From Posidonia oceanica (taxonomy: Eukaryota > Streptophyta > Magnoliopsida > Alismatales > Posidoniaceae), in assembly GCA_037176725.1 (NCBI GenBank), contig JAZBRS010000011.1, positions 3,472,001 to 3,536,000 on the forward strand: DNA of 64,000 bases, read 5' to 3'. The translations under genes were made by a program, and so were the position numbers. How positions within the stretch are numbered: the first letter of the stretch is position 1; each line of letters opens with the position of its first letter. Positions 54,423 to 64,000 of this stretch are shown piece after piece. Below the pieces are notes generated by a model, which had not been told where the DNA came from, did no database searches, and was given only the letters and a program-made list of their open reading frames with translations.

Positions 54423-57400
54423 TGTTGACACTCCATTTTGACAGGTTGATTTAATAGAATCCTTCTAGTGGCTTTTGAACCCAAACCTAGACCCAAAACC
54501 ATATCCTTCTCTTCAAATCAAGCCCAAAACCTAACCTAGAATCACACCCATTTCCTAAACTCAAAAACCATCCAAAAACATAGCAAAACCCATCCTTCCT
54601 AACCTAGAAAATCCACTAAAAAACCCTTAGACTTTCAAACCAAAACTACTCCCAAAAATCCTAGAAAATCTAGGTAAAACTACCCTTTTTCTACACCCCA
54701 AAATCCTTCCAAAACCTTCCAAAATCCCACTTCAAATCCTAGGTTAAACACTAGAAACCTTAGGTCACACACTCACCAAATCCCACTTCATTTCCAAGCC
54801 TCTACCCTTTTATCTCTCCAAATTATCCTTTTCTCTCTCCAAAATTATTCTTTTCTCTCTCCTCTCTATCCTCCCTCTTATTCTCCTTCTTTTCCTCTCC
54901 TTCTCTCTCCTTTTCTTACTTGGCAGTGGGCCCACCTTATGCATCTCTCCCTTCTGTATTTTATCTGTATTTTTATTCTATTTTTATCCTACCTCTTGAT
55001 TTTCTAATATTTAATTTCTTTCCTCCCCTCTCTTTCTTCTTTCTTTCTCCATTTCTTCATTTTCTTCTTTCTCTCCTTTTTCTTTTCCTTTCTTCCACTA
55101 AACCTTTAAAAACCTTTAAAACTCTAATTAAAAAAGGAAAACAAAAGAAAAACAAATCAAAACCTTAAAAAGAAATAATTAAAAACTTAGACAAACAATT
55201 AAAAGAAAAACCCAACTAAAACCAACTAAAAACTAAGAGTGCAATCTAAAAAATACAAAACAAACAAAAAGGAAATACCATCAAAAACAAACAAAATGTA
55301 ATCAAAACAAACAAAAAGAGAGAACCCTATTAAAAATAACAACAAATCAAAAACAAATCCTAGAAAAGAAAAACAATTAAAAAACCCTAGGATAAGTAAT
55401 TAAAAAACAAGTAACAAATCTAAAAGAAACAATTAAAACTTTAAAAACTTAATTAAAAAGAAAGGAAAGGAAAAACTTAATATGGAAAACATAACTTAAA
55501 AACAATTAAAAAACTTAACAAACATTTAAAACAAAATTAAAAAAAAAACAGTTTAAAGATAAGCTTGAAGAAAAATCATAAAAACTTAAAACAAAAACTA
55601 AAACTCCCCCTAACCTTAATTAATTAAAAAAGCAATCCTTTAAAAACCTAATTAAAAATCCTAACTTAAAAACAACTACTTTAAAATATTTTCAAATCTT
55701 TTTTCATTTTATTTTTCTTCTTTTTTCTTCCTTACCTTTTCTTCTTTCTTCCTCCTTCTTTTCTTTCTTATTTTTCTTTTTTCTTCAGCCCAGTCCGGCC
55801 CACAGAATCCTTCTCCCCTCCTTTCCTTCTTTTCTTTTTCTTTTTTTTTTTTCTTTCTTTCCCGCACGAGCCCGGCCCACTCCCAACCTCCTGCCTTCCT
55901 CCTCCTTCCCTCCCTTCCTTCTTCTTCCTTCTTCTTCTTCAGCTTTCTCCCGCAACTGCAACAACGCCCCCTCTTGGATTTAAAATCCAAATCTTCCCTC
56001 TCCATCCAATCCAGCAACAGAGCCCTCCCTTCTCTCAGCTCTCTCAGCCCTTTCTTCGGTGGCATTAACTGCCTGTCTCCCTCGCCAGTCGCAGCCATCA
56101 AGCTCCAGTCTCCGCGCTGGTGGATTTTGAATCCATCAGCAGCTCGCGCCCAGCTCCTTAGCCTCCCAATAAAACCAAAACTCTCCTCCTCCTTCAACAC
56201 CTTTTTTACCATCCAGAGAGAGCACCTGAGTGAGCATGAGAAGCCCAGCAATCCCCTTCCTCCTCCTCCTTCCCTCTGAAATCCAGACCTTCAAGCCCCT
56301 TCAAATCCTTCCAAATCCATCCCCCAAACTCACCCAGAATCCCAGCATTCACCTCCACCCTTCCACGCCTCGAACCAACCCAGATTCACCCCTACAGCAC
56401 CTGAAATCCTTCACCAGAACCCAACACCACCTTCCTCAGAATTCCCGAATCCACAGACCTCCAAATCTTCCCAAATTCCTCCCAGCTACTCACCTGAACA
56501 CTACCTTCTCAGACCACCCATGGATCAAGTCAATCCTCTGTTTAGTTGATTAACTCATTTAATTTCTTATTTTTCCTTATTACATTGCACTTTTATCCTG
56601 CTTTATTTTATTTTTGCACTTTGGTCCTCAGCATGCATGCACAGCATCATTTATCAGCATATTTTTCCTTATAAAATTGCATTTTAGCCCCTACACGATT
56701 TAAAATTGCATTTTAGTCCTCTGCATGTTTACAAAATTCATTTAACAGCATATTTTACCTTATAAAATTGCATTTTAACCCTTGCATGTTTTCAAATTGC
56801 ATTTTGGTCCTCTGCATGTTTAGAAAAATCATTTAATCTTTACCTTATAAAATTACATTTCATACCCTGCATTTTATTTTAATTGCATCTAGACCCTCAA
56901 GTTTTCAAAAATATTGCATATAGGTCCCTAACTTTTCAAAATCTTTGCATATAGGCCCCTAACTTTTCAAAAACTTGCATATAGGTCCTTAACTTTTCAA
57001 AAACATCACATTTAAGTCCTTTTCTTGCATTTTTGCATGCATTGCATCCATGCATCATTGCATTTAGCTTTTTTGCACACTTTTAGCTCCCATGTATGTG
57101 GGAGGACCCGTTTTGCACACCCCTAGGACCCCTTCTTCTCCCCTGGCCCTTGGACCTTGTGCCTTGAAGCCTAGATATCTTCTGATCGAACCGCCGAATC
57201 TTCACAACCAAGTTACCTGGACAACCCCAGTGGAGCGGACTTCATTGCTGACCAAGTTCATCTCAGATCAGGCTTCGGATCTCCAAGGTAAGTCCTTCTG
57301 AACTCCTGCACAGCATCTTTTGCACATCATTTGCATTGCATGCATTGTTTTTGCATCCCGCTTTCCGAGCATGTAGATTAGGACTTCCTCTTCTTGTCTA

Positions 57401-58781
57401 TCAACTCTATTCCCTCTTTTCGCGTACTCTCAGTATTTTGGGTTGAGTTTCCCCTAAATTCACTACTGATTGCGACCTTCTTCCTCCTTTTTCACGATCC
57501 GATTGCACCGCGAGCTTTTGGCAGCGTGTGAGACATATCGTGGGACACGTTGATGGGAAACAGTTATAGAATAGTGGTGATCCCTTCACTTGCTTTCTTT
57601 CCCCTTTGTAGGTCTTCATACCTGCATTGCGTGGTCCTTATGCAGTGTTTGTTCTCACACTTACACCGCTTGCCTCCCCTTACTTGATCTGCTCTTCTCC
57701 TTTGTATGTTTTTGCATCCGTATTGCATGGCCTTATCGATGTTTTATTTCGCTTGCTTTGGCACCGTTTTGCATGCCCGCTTTGTTTCTTACACCGTTTT
57801 ACGTGCCTGCTTTCTTTTTTGCACCGTTGCGTGTGCCTTCTTTGTTTCTTGCACCGCTTTCCGTGCCTTCTTTATTGCTTGCACCATTTTGCGTGCCTGC
57901 TTTGTTTCTTGCATCATTTTGCGTGCCCGCTTTGTTTCTTGCACCGTTTTGCGTGCCCGCTTTATTTCTTGCACTGTTTTGCGTGCCAACTTTGTTTCTT
58001 GCACCGTTTTGCATGCCGACTTTGTTTCTTGTACTGTTTTGCGTGCCGACTTCTGTTTCTTGCACCGTTTTGCGTGTTTGACGTTGTTTTCCTTTACATG
58101 TTGCCCGCATTGCTTGGTTTTACCACTGTTTTGTTTTATCGCCTGCATTTGTATATAGGACAGTGATGCTTACTGCCTGGAGTTCTCACGGACCAGGGTT
58201 CGCCCGGTTCGGAACACAGACAGCGTTGCTGAGCACTTAGATTGCACGTTTAATTCCTTGCATCGCATTCCATCACTTAGAGCACACCTATGAGCATCTA
58301 ATTAGGCATTCATGGCACTTAGGCATTCAAATCTGCATTTCCCTGCGTATGCGAGCATAAGCCTAGAAAGACCGATTCTCGGGCGTGTCGGGGGTGCCTA
58401 ACACCTTCCCCGCACGTAACAGGAGTCCTTGCCCTCTCTCTTGGCCCACAATGACCATATTTCCCTTATCCTAGGCATGAGTCATATCATTTGCATTCAT
58501 TTGCATCTCATTTCTTTTGCATTGCATTGCATTGCATCCTTTGCTTGGTTTTACGTGTTTATCCACGCATTACCCTGATTTTCCTTGTCTCCCGACTTAA
58601 TAGACATGGTGGCGACTCTGATTGTCTTATCTTCTTCTTTTCTTTCCTTTTTTTCCTTTTTAAGTATTTTCGAGTTGAGTCTTCCTTCTCGGACACAGCC
58701 ACTAATAGTGAACCTGATTCCGATCGGTGCACGCGAGCTTTGGCAGTGTGCATGGACGATCTGAACACCGAGATTACTACA
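54423..58781 (+). repeat. 3' LTR of element III (4359 bp, with a 1.3-kb internal deletion)
   Basis: Begins TGTTGACACT and ends TTACTACA. It is collinear with 28312-34044 except that sequence equivalent to about 30455-31777 is missing. The junction near 56520-56540 shows TCAA, present at both ends of the missing part in the 5' LTR. The lost part includes the GC-rich segment. It retains the donor (57288), minisatellite (57762-58072), hairpin (58388-58411) and PBS-like motif (58610). Confidence 0.88.
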
Positions 58782-60195
58782 GAGGGTTTATCGCGAACTT
58801 GCGAGGCAAAGGCGAGCCAACAGCCGACGTACTCCCCGAACGGCTCGTTGTTTCTCTGCTTAAGGGCGACAAGGTCCTCGCGCTTAGGGACCAAGTCGAG
58901 GTTGAAGGAGTACTGCTCCATGAATGCCCTGCCAAGGTTGCCCTAAGTCTTGATGGTGGCCATATCAAGTGATGTAAACCACTTGAGGGCCGAGCCAGTA
59001 AGACTTTTCTGGAATAGGCAGATCAATAACCTGTCATCAGCCTGAAGCTGAGCCAAGTCTCTGCAATACGCCTTTATATGGGCGATGGGGCAGCTCCTAC
59101 CATTGTATTTTTCAAAGCCCAGGATTTTGAACTTCGGTTGGAGTACCGCCTCTGGAAAGTAGCAGAAGTCCAGGAACTGGTAGGAGTGGAGGTCCGTGCC
59201 CTGCACTTGACGAAGTGCTTTCTCAAGAACGACGAACCTGTCGTCGTTAGACTCTGGATTTGCTGCCAGAGGTGATGGGGCAGCGGGGGCAGGGATCACA
59301 TACGCTGAAGGGGTCGCACCGAGGTGCTCCTCTGGATCCACCATCGGGTCGCCTGGTGGCGCGACATGATGGTCGGCGTATCCATGCAAAGGTGCAGTGG
59401 GTGCAGTGGGTGGTGCAATGTATGCAGGGGAAGGAACATGTTGATGCATAGGGTAAGGGTAAGCATGATGCTGGCAGTGAGTTGTGGAGATTGTGGGAGC
59501 AACAGCTGCTGCAATGGCACGGTGCCAGGCAGCAGGCCAGAAAAGTGCTGTGCTCTAACCACCCCGAGCGGCTGACCACCAGGTGGCGGAGGTGCATGTT
59601 GTGCAGTGAATGTTGTGTATGCAGAGGGCGGAGGCTGCACCCCTATCACCGGAGCAGAAAGTAGCTGAGGTGATGGCCAGAGCGGCAGTGCAGCAGGGAA
59701 AGCCTGGAGAGCAGGAGCAGGGTGCAGAGGGATCTCAGGTGTAGAGGGAGCCGAAGAGGGGCAAGCAGACAGAGCCATGCCCTGGAATATTTGGGCAAGC
59801 TCCATCAAGCGCTGGTACTGTGCTTCAGGGGCCCCGTTAGTAGGGATGCTGAAGTGCAATGCCGACGGGGGACCAGATCCAAGAAGGGAGGACACAAACT
59901 GCCCAAGAGGCAAGGATCCTATGGCGAGAGTCGCCGCAGCAGCAAGGGTGCCAAAAGGGACATGGCCCTGAGAGAGTGGGGACAGTGGTGCTTCCAGGGC
60001 ACGGGTGGCGGTCACCAAGATAGACTCGGTGACCGGGTCCGGAGGCTGCCACTGCCCCACAGAATAAAGGGGAGGTAGTTGTACCTAAGGGGGAGGCACG
60101 AGTACAATGGAAGTCAAAGAGACCACCGGAGGGGCCGAAGAGGAAACTCCCTCCGTGACAAGAGTAAGCAAGGGCTCAACGGTGCGCTGGGCCAT
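58782..60195 (-). pseudogene. gag: gag of element I, N-terminal and capsid part, cut by element III
   Basis: Start ATG at 60195 (MAQRTVEPLL). A TAG at 60085-60087 follows 36 codons later. The frame resumes at about 60060, shifts near 59450, and has a second TAG at 58941-58943 where related copies have TGG. Capsid motifs FEKYNG, HIKAYC, LKWFTSLD and FGEYVGCW are clear. Homology ends at RDKPS, exactly where the LTR of element III begins. It matches the strand and the missing part of the pol copy at 20138-26411, so both are probably one element. Confidence 0.82.
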
Positions 60196-60242
60196 GGCTA
60201 ACCGTGAGCGAGTAAGAACAATGCTGCGACGAAAAGGGGGGG
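60196..60242 (-). other. Leader of element I next to gag
   Basis: The short non-coding piece between the gag ATG and the hAT insertion. The leader continues at 63301. Confidence 0.6.
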
Positions 60243-60564
60243 ACGACACCTGGAGATGTAAAACGAGCCGGGCCGGCCCAGGCCCGGCCCACGAATTGGC
60301 CTGGCATGGCCAGGCCCACGGAAATCGTGGGCTGGCCCGACCCAGGCCCGGTGTGGGCCCGGGCCAGGCTGAGCCCAGCAACTGGGCCCGCTGAGTGGGC
60401 CCAGTAGCCCACGGGAATAAGGGCCGGCCCGTAAAAAAATCAAAAAAAAAAATAAAAAACAGATGTTGGCAACGGCTGAGATTTTTCAACCGTTGCAAAC
60501 GGCTATAACGGCTAAATCAATTTTTTTTTTCCTTTTCTCTTCTCTTTCCTTCTCTTTATTTTCC

Positions 60565-60572
60565 TATAAATA
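60565..60572 (+). promoter_or_regulatory. TATA box of the hAT transposase gene
   Basis: TATAAATA, followed about 30 bp later by a CTCTTCTCTC pyrimidine-rich leader typical of plant transcription starts. It lies 386 bp upstream of the ATG, so the 5' UTR is long or contains an intron. Confidence 0.55.
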
Positions 60573-60950
60573 CCCTATCATACCTTCATATTTTTTCACA
60601 CAACTCACTCTTCTCTTCTCTCTACAACACTCTCATAATCCTCCTACTCCCACTTCCACTCTCATAATTCCCCAAGGTAGCAATTCTCCCACACTCCAGT
60701 ATCCGGTCTCCCGTCTGCTGATCTGCTGAAATTTTCTCTAGCTCTGCTACTACTCCCTTGAAGGCTGAAGCTACAAAATTCTCTACTTCTAATCTCTCTA
60801 ATTTCTCTACTTCTACTCCCTCCATTTTTAGATTTTGGGACTTTTGGGATAAGGGTTTCATAATCATAATTAGTTATTACATCTGTTTTTTTCTACTTCA
60901 ATTATCTAGTCATAATTTTCATTTATTTTTTCATACTTTAGATTTTTATA

Positions 60951-62969
60951 ATGGAAAACATAGGAAGCCATGATTATATCCCAACCTAGGACTCAGACCA
61001 ACCCCAATATCAAGACACCCCTACACAATCCACTAGCACTAAAAAACCTAGGAAATGGAATTCATGGGTTTGGGAACATGTAACATTAGACCCTGTAGAT
61101 GAAAATAAATGTTTTTGTAATTATTGTGGTCTAGGATACACTTGTCCTAAGGGTGGGGGTGTAGGTCACATTGCTAGGCATTTACAAAAATGTTTAGCTA
61201 AACATATTAAAGAAGAAAACACAGACTTAAGACAATCTAAATTACAATTAGGTTCTAATGGTTTAGCTAATTGGAAATATAATGCAGAAGGAGCAAAAGA
61301 ACGTATTACAAAATATATAGTACAAGATGAACAACCTGTTTCTTTATCAAAAAATAAAAAATTTCAATCTTGTGTACAAGATTATCTTAATCCATAATTT
61401 CAAGGTCATTCTAGAAACACTACAAAAAATATAATTTATAAAATATTTAAAAAAGATAAACAAGATTTAAAGAGAATATTTTTTAGTTTATTATGTAGAG
61501 TATCATTAACTTATAATGTTTGAACAGGCCCTAATAATTATCCATATCTATGTTTAACTGCACATTGGATAGACATAAAGTAGACCTTACAAAAAAGATT
61601 AATAGCTTTTAGAACTTTTGATTATCCACATACTGGTAAGGCTATAGCTAATATGTTAGAAGAAATAACTAAAGAATTTCACTTATATTTTAAAATTAAT
61701 ACAATATCTTTTGATAATGCTTCTAATAATAATGTTGCCATAGATTTATTAAAAAGAAATCTAAAACCAATATTAAATGGTGAAATCTTTCATTGTAGGT
61801 GTTGTTGTCACATAATAAACTTAATTGTACAAAATGATATAGATTGCATTAGACCTTATATAGAAAATATAAGATCAGCTCTTTTATTTATTCAAACATC
61901 AGCTAAAAGATATCAAGAATTTAGGTATTTATGTTCAGAAAATGGTATAAGACCTAAAAAATTTAAATTAGATGTTCAACATAGATGGAACTCAACTTAT
62001 GATATGTTAAGTTCAAGTTTACCTTATAACCACATAATTACAGCATTTTATAATGCAAAATCTAATTATATGTTAAATGATGAAGATTGGCAAAATACTC
62101 AAATAATTCATAACTTTTTAGAACATTTTTATAATGCTACTAAACAATTATCTGGTTAATATTATCCGTCTAGTAATCTAGTTTTAATTAATTTATGTAA
62201 TATTACAAATATTTTTCAGCAATATAGAGAAGTATCATGTTTTGTAAATATTATTCAAGTAATGCAACACAAATATAATAGTTATTGGAATGATCCTCCA
62301 ATGTGGGCCTATTTAGCAATAATTATGGATCCTAGTCATAAATTAGTTAATTGTATGGTACTTATAGATGATATTTTTAGTAACATGAATGAAAGTGACT
62401 TAATAGAAGAATTTAATAATAAAATTAAGACTACTTTATATACATTATTTGAAGAATATGTTAAAATATGTGGTGAAGGTAGTTCTAGTGCACCTAGATC
62501 TAGTAATGTAGGATCACATACTAGTAGTAGCACTGGTAGTTCATTTTGGAGTAGATTAAATAAGAAAAAGGAAAAATATGTAAAATCATCAACAAATAAT
62601 GAATTAGAAAATTATTTAGAATGTGAATTTGCATTTAGTGAATCAGAAATGGATAACTTGGATATATTAAAATGGTGGTCTAATACCGTATTTAGGTTTC
62701 CTATAGTTTCTAGAATGGCTAAAGATTTACTAACGATTCCGGCGTCTAGTGTGGCGTCAGAGTCTACATTTTCTGCAGGAAAAAGAGTTTTAAGTGATAG
62801 AAGATGTAGATTATCAGAAAAGTCTGTAGAAGCCTCCGTGTGTCTGAAGGACTGGTACGATGCGGTTGATCGTCTCCAAGGACTCAACTTAAAAAGTGAT
62901 ACTGAAGACGACGAGATGGTATCAACTTCAACGGGCACGGAGACCGAAACGGGCTCCACACATGATTAA
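60951..62969 (+). pseudogene. hAT transposase (BED finger, Ac/RICESLEEPER type) with five in-frame stops
   Basis: One frame of 673 codons without any indel. A BED zinc finger at residues 36-81 has WNSWVWEHV, C56-x2-C59 and H73-x3-H77. The catalytic region includes FDNASNNN, CHIINLIVQ and DVQHRWNSTYDML. The C-terminal hAT dimerisation block (about 62650-62865) has LDILKWWSN, SSVASESTFSAGKRVLSDR and SVEASVCLKDW. Stops: TAG 60987, TAA 61395, TGA 61521, TAG 61581, TAA 62157. At least four fit C-to-T or G-to-A changes at Gln or Trp codons. It would have cut and moved the element but is now dead. Length fits domesticated and active plant hAT proteins (about 650-800 residues). Confidence 0.92.
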
Positions 62970-63092
62970 ATATTGAAAATGTAATTTTAAGATGTAATTT
63001 TTTAAATATTTATGTAAAAATTGTAAAGATGTAAAATTTTAAATATCTTATGTAATTTTTAATTTTTTAATGTATATTAGATATCAATATTT

Positions 63093-63098
63093 AATAAA
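63093..63098 (+). terminator. Polyadenylation signal of the hAT transposase
   Basis: AATAAA, 124 bp after the stop codon, in a T/A-rich 3' region with TGTAATTTT repeats upstream. Confidence 0.5.
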
Positions 63099-63300
63099 AA
63101 AAGTTAAATTTTTTTTAAAAAAAAATGAACCGAATGGACCGGCCCGGCCCAGTCCAACCATGGGCCGTGGGCTGTGCCGGGCTAGCCCTGTAGTAGTCTG
63201 GGCCCGGCTACTATAGCAGCCTAGCCCGACCCGGACCAAGCCCGGCTGGGCCTATAAAAAATCGGGCCGGGCCAGCCCGGTTTACATGTCTAACGACACC

Positions 63301-64000
63301 TATGGGGAGCTATAGTCGCAAAGGCGAGTATCTCAGAAGAGGAGTGTCGAGAACAAGTGTCAGAACAGAGGCGTCAGTGAAGAGAAGAACTCAAGCTCTG
63401 ACCAGGGAACTCGCTCACTGATCTCTGTTACAAACAAAGCAAACAGGTGTTAAAACCTGAAGGAAAATGCAAATGTTTAATTGGTGGTATGGATGCATTC
63501 ATGCAAATGGTAGCTTTCTAGCATGCTCTCTCTCACCAATCTAGTGTGTCCTAGTAGGTTGTCTACTTCGGACTCCCACAAATGTACGGGTCACCGACTC
63601 GGTCAGAAAGTAAGGTCCCCGTCTAGTCCTGGTCAGAGCTCAGGCAAACAACAGGTGGTGCGTTAGGAGCCTCAGCCCTTGCTAAAGCAAAGGCTGTACA
63701 CTCTACTAACACCAACACGACCCCAGACAAGGGGGATAGACCGGCCAATTCACCCCATACCAAAGCAGATGAGGGAAAAGACCGGGACCATCCTTCTCAA
63801 ACTAGTAGGAGGACTCAGGGATGAGAAGAGGCATGCCCTATATGATAATTCATGCAAAATGATTAAAGTTTTTTATCTTGCACGTTTTATTAACCCAAGG
63901 GGGTGAATGTGTGTTGTCGTCTCTAGTTGCCCCTAGATTCGACTTTTACTTGTTGTGTTTAATTGCCAAGGGGGAAGCAACCAATCTCTAGTTGTCCTTA
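63301..64000 (-). other. 5' leader of element I (continues outside window)
   Basis: Non-coding. The sections 63530-63870 match the leaders of elements II (5080-5400) and III (34780-35100), with CTAGTAGG, ACCAACACGACCCC and the AACGCAAG/TTTTATTAACC-like end. The primer-binding site and 5' LTR of element I must lie beyond 64000. Confidence 0.65.

Larger units (their letters stand above)
28312..58781 (+). mobile_element. Element III: near full-length Tat/Ogre-type retrotransposon (about 25 kb without the nested solo LTR)
   Basis: In order: LTR 28312-34044, PBS 34046-34063, leader, gag from 35349, protease, RT, RNase H, aRNH, integrase to 49387, DUF7745-like gene 50888-52090, hairpin array, polypurine tract and LTR 54423-58781. 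The two LTRs look alike over their shared length with only a few percent differences by eye. All genes contain stops or indels, so it is not autonomous now. The right end (TTACTACA at 58781) abuts gag of element I. No 5-bp target duplication can be seen because the left side is another element end. Confidence 0.85.
60243..63300 (+). mobile_element. hAT transposon (3042 bp) with 8-bp target duplication
   Basis: The exact 8-mer ACGACACC flanks both ends (60243-60250 and 63293-63300). The terminal inverted repeats are imperfect: TGGAGATGTAAAACGAGCC at 60251, against TAGACATGTAAACCGGGCT as the reverse complement of the right end (63292). Subterminal regions are packed with GGCCCGGCCC-type repeats in both orientations (60260-60420 and 63135-63280). 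The interior is AT-rich and carries a transposase pseudogene. The insertion splits the leader of element I. Confidence 0.95.

Overview
This window is plant repeat DNA. I see no host gene, rRNA or tRNA gene that I can support. Almost everything belongs to one superfamily of very large Ty3/gypsy LTR retrotransposons of the Tat/Ogre type. The diagnosis rests on the pol order protease, reverse transcriptase, RNase H, a second archaeal-type RNase H, then integrase. It also rests on a DNGS-type protease active site, a primer-binding site matching plant tRNA-Arg, and LTRs of 4.4 to 6 kb. One plant hAT DNA transposon is present as well. The host is most likely a flowering plant with a large, heavily methylated genome. 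The species cannot be named from the sequence.

Layout. (1) Element II, minus strand, 1-12210: 5' LTR 6259-12210, primer-binding site 6240-6257, spliced-leader region, gag 2681-4829, then non-coding tandem stem-loop repeats to the left edge. No pol is visible. It sits inside the 3' LTR of element I. (2) Element I, minus strand, oldest and split. Its 3' LTR piece is 12211-14120, followed by polypurine tract, stem-loop array 14409-16623, a DUF7745-like gene 17218-18495, and pol from integrase (20138) back to protease (26411). Its gag start (58782-60195) and 5' leader (60196-60242 and 63301-64000) lie 32 kb further right. (3) Between those halves is a plus-strand block, 26412-58781. It starts with a 3'-end fragment (stem-loop array and polypurine tract, 26412-28311). 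Element III follows: LTR 28312-34044, PBS, gag 35349, pol to 49387, DUF7745-like gene 50888-52090, array 52407-53905, and 3' LTR 54423-58781. (4) A solo LTR (37432-42796) interrupts gag of element III. (5) A 3042-bp hAT transposon (60251-63292) with an exact 8-bp target duplication interrupts the leader of element I.

How it would have worked: the LTR drives one genomic RNA. Conserved splice sites suggest that a leader intron of about 2.7 kb is removed before gag, and perhaps an alternative splice to the DUF7745-like 3' gene. All coding regions are now broken, mostly by amber stops where a sister copy has CAG. This is what deamination of CHG-methylated cytosine would leave.

The most unusual feature is a set of tandem arrays in the 3' non-coding region of every element. 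They are made of short perfect stem-loops, and the stem sequence differs between subfamilies (GATAAG/CTTATC, GATAGGT/ACCTATC, GATAG/CTATC, GATGA/TCATC, GTGAGT/ACTCAC) while pairing is kept. That covariation suggests selection on structure rather than on sequence.
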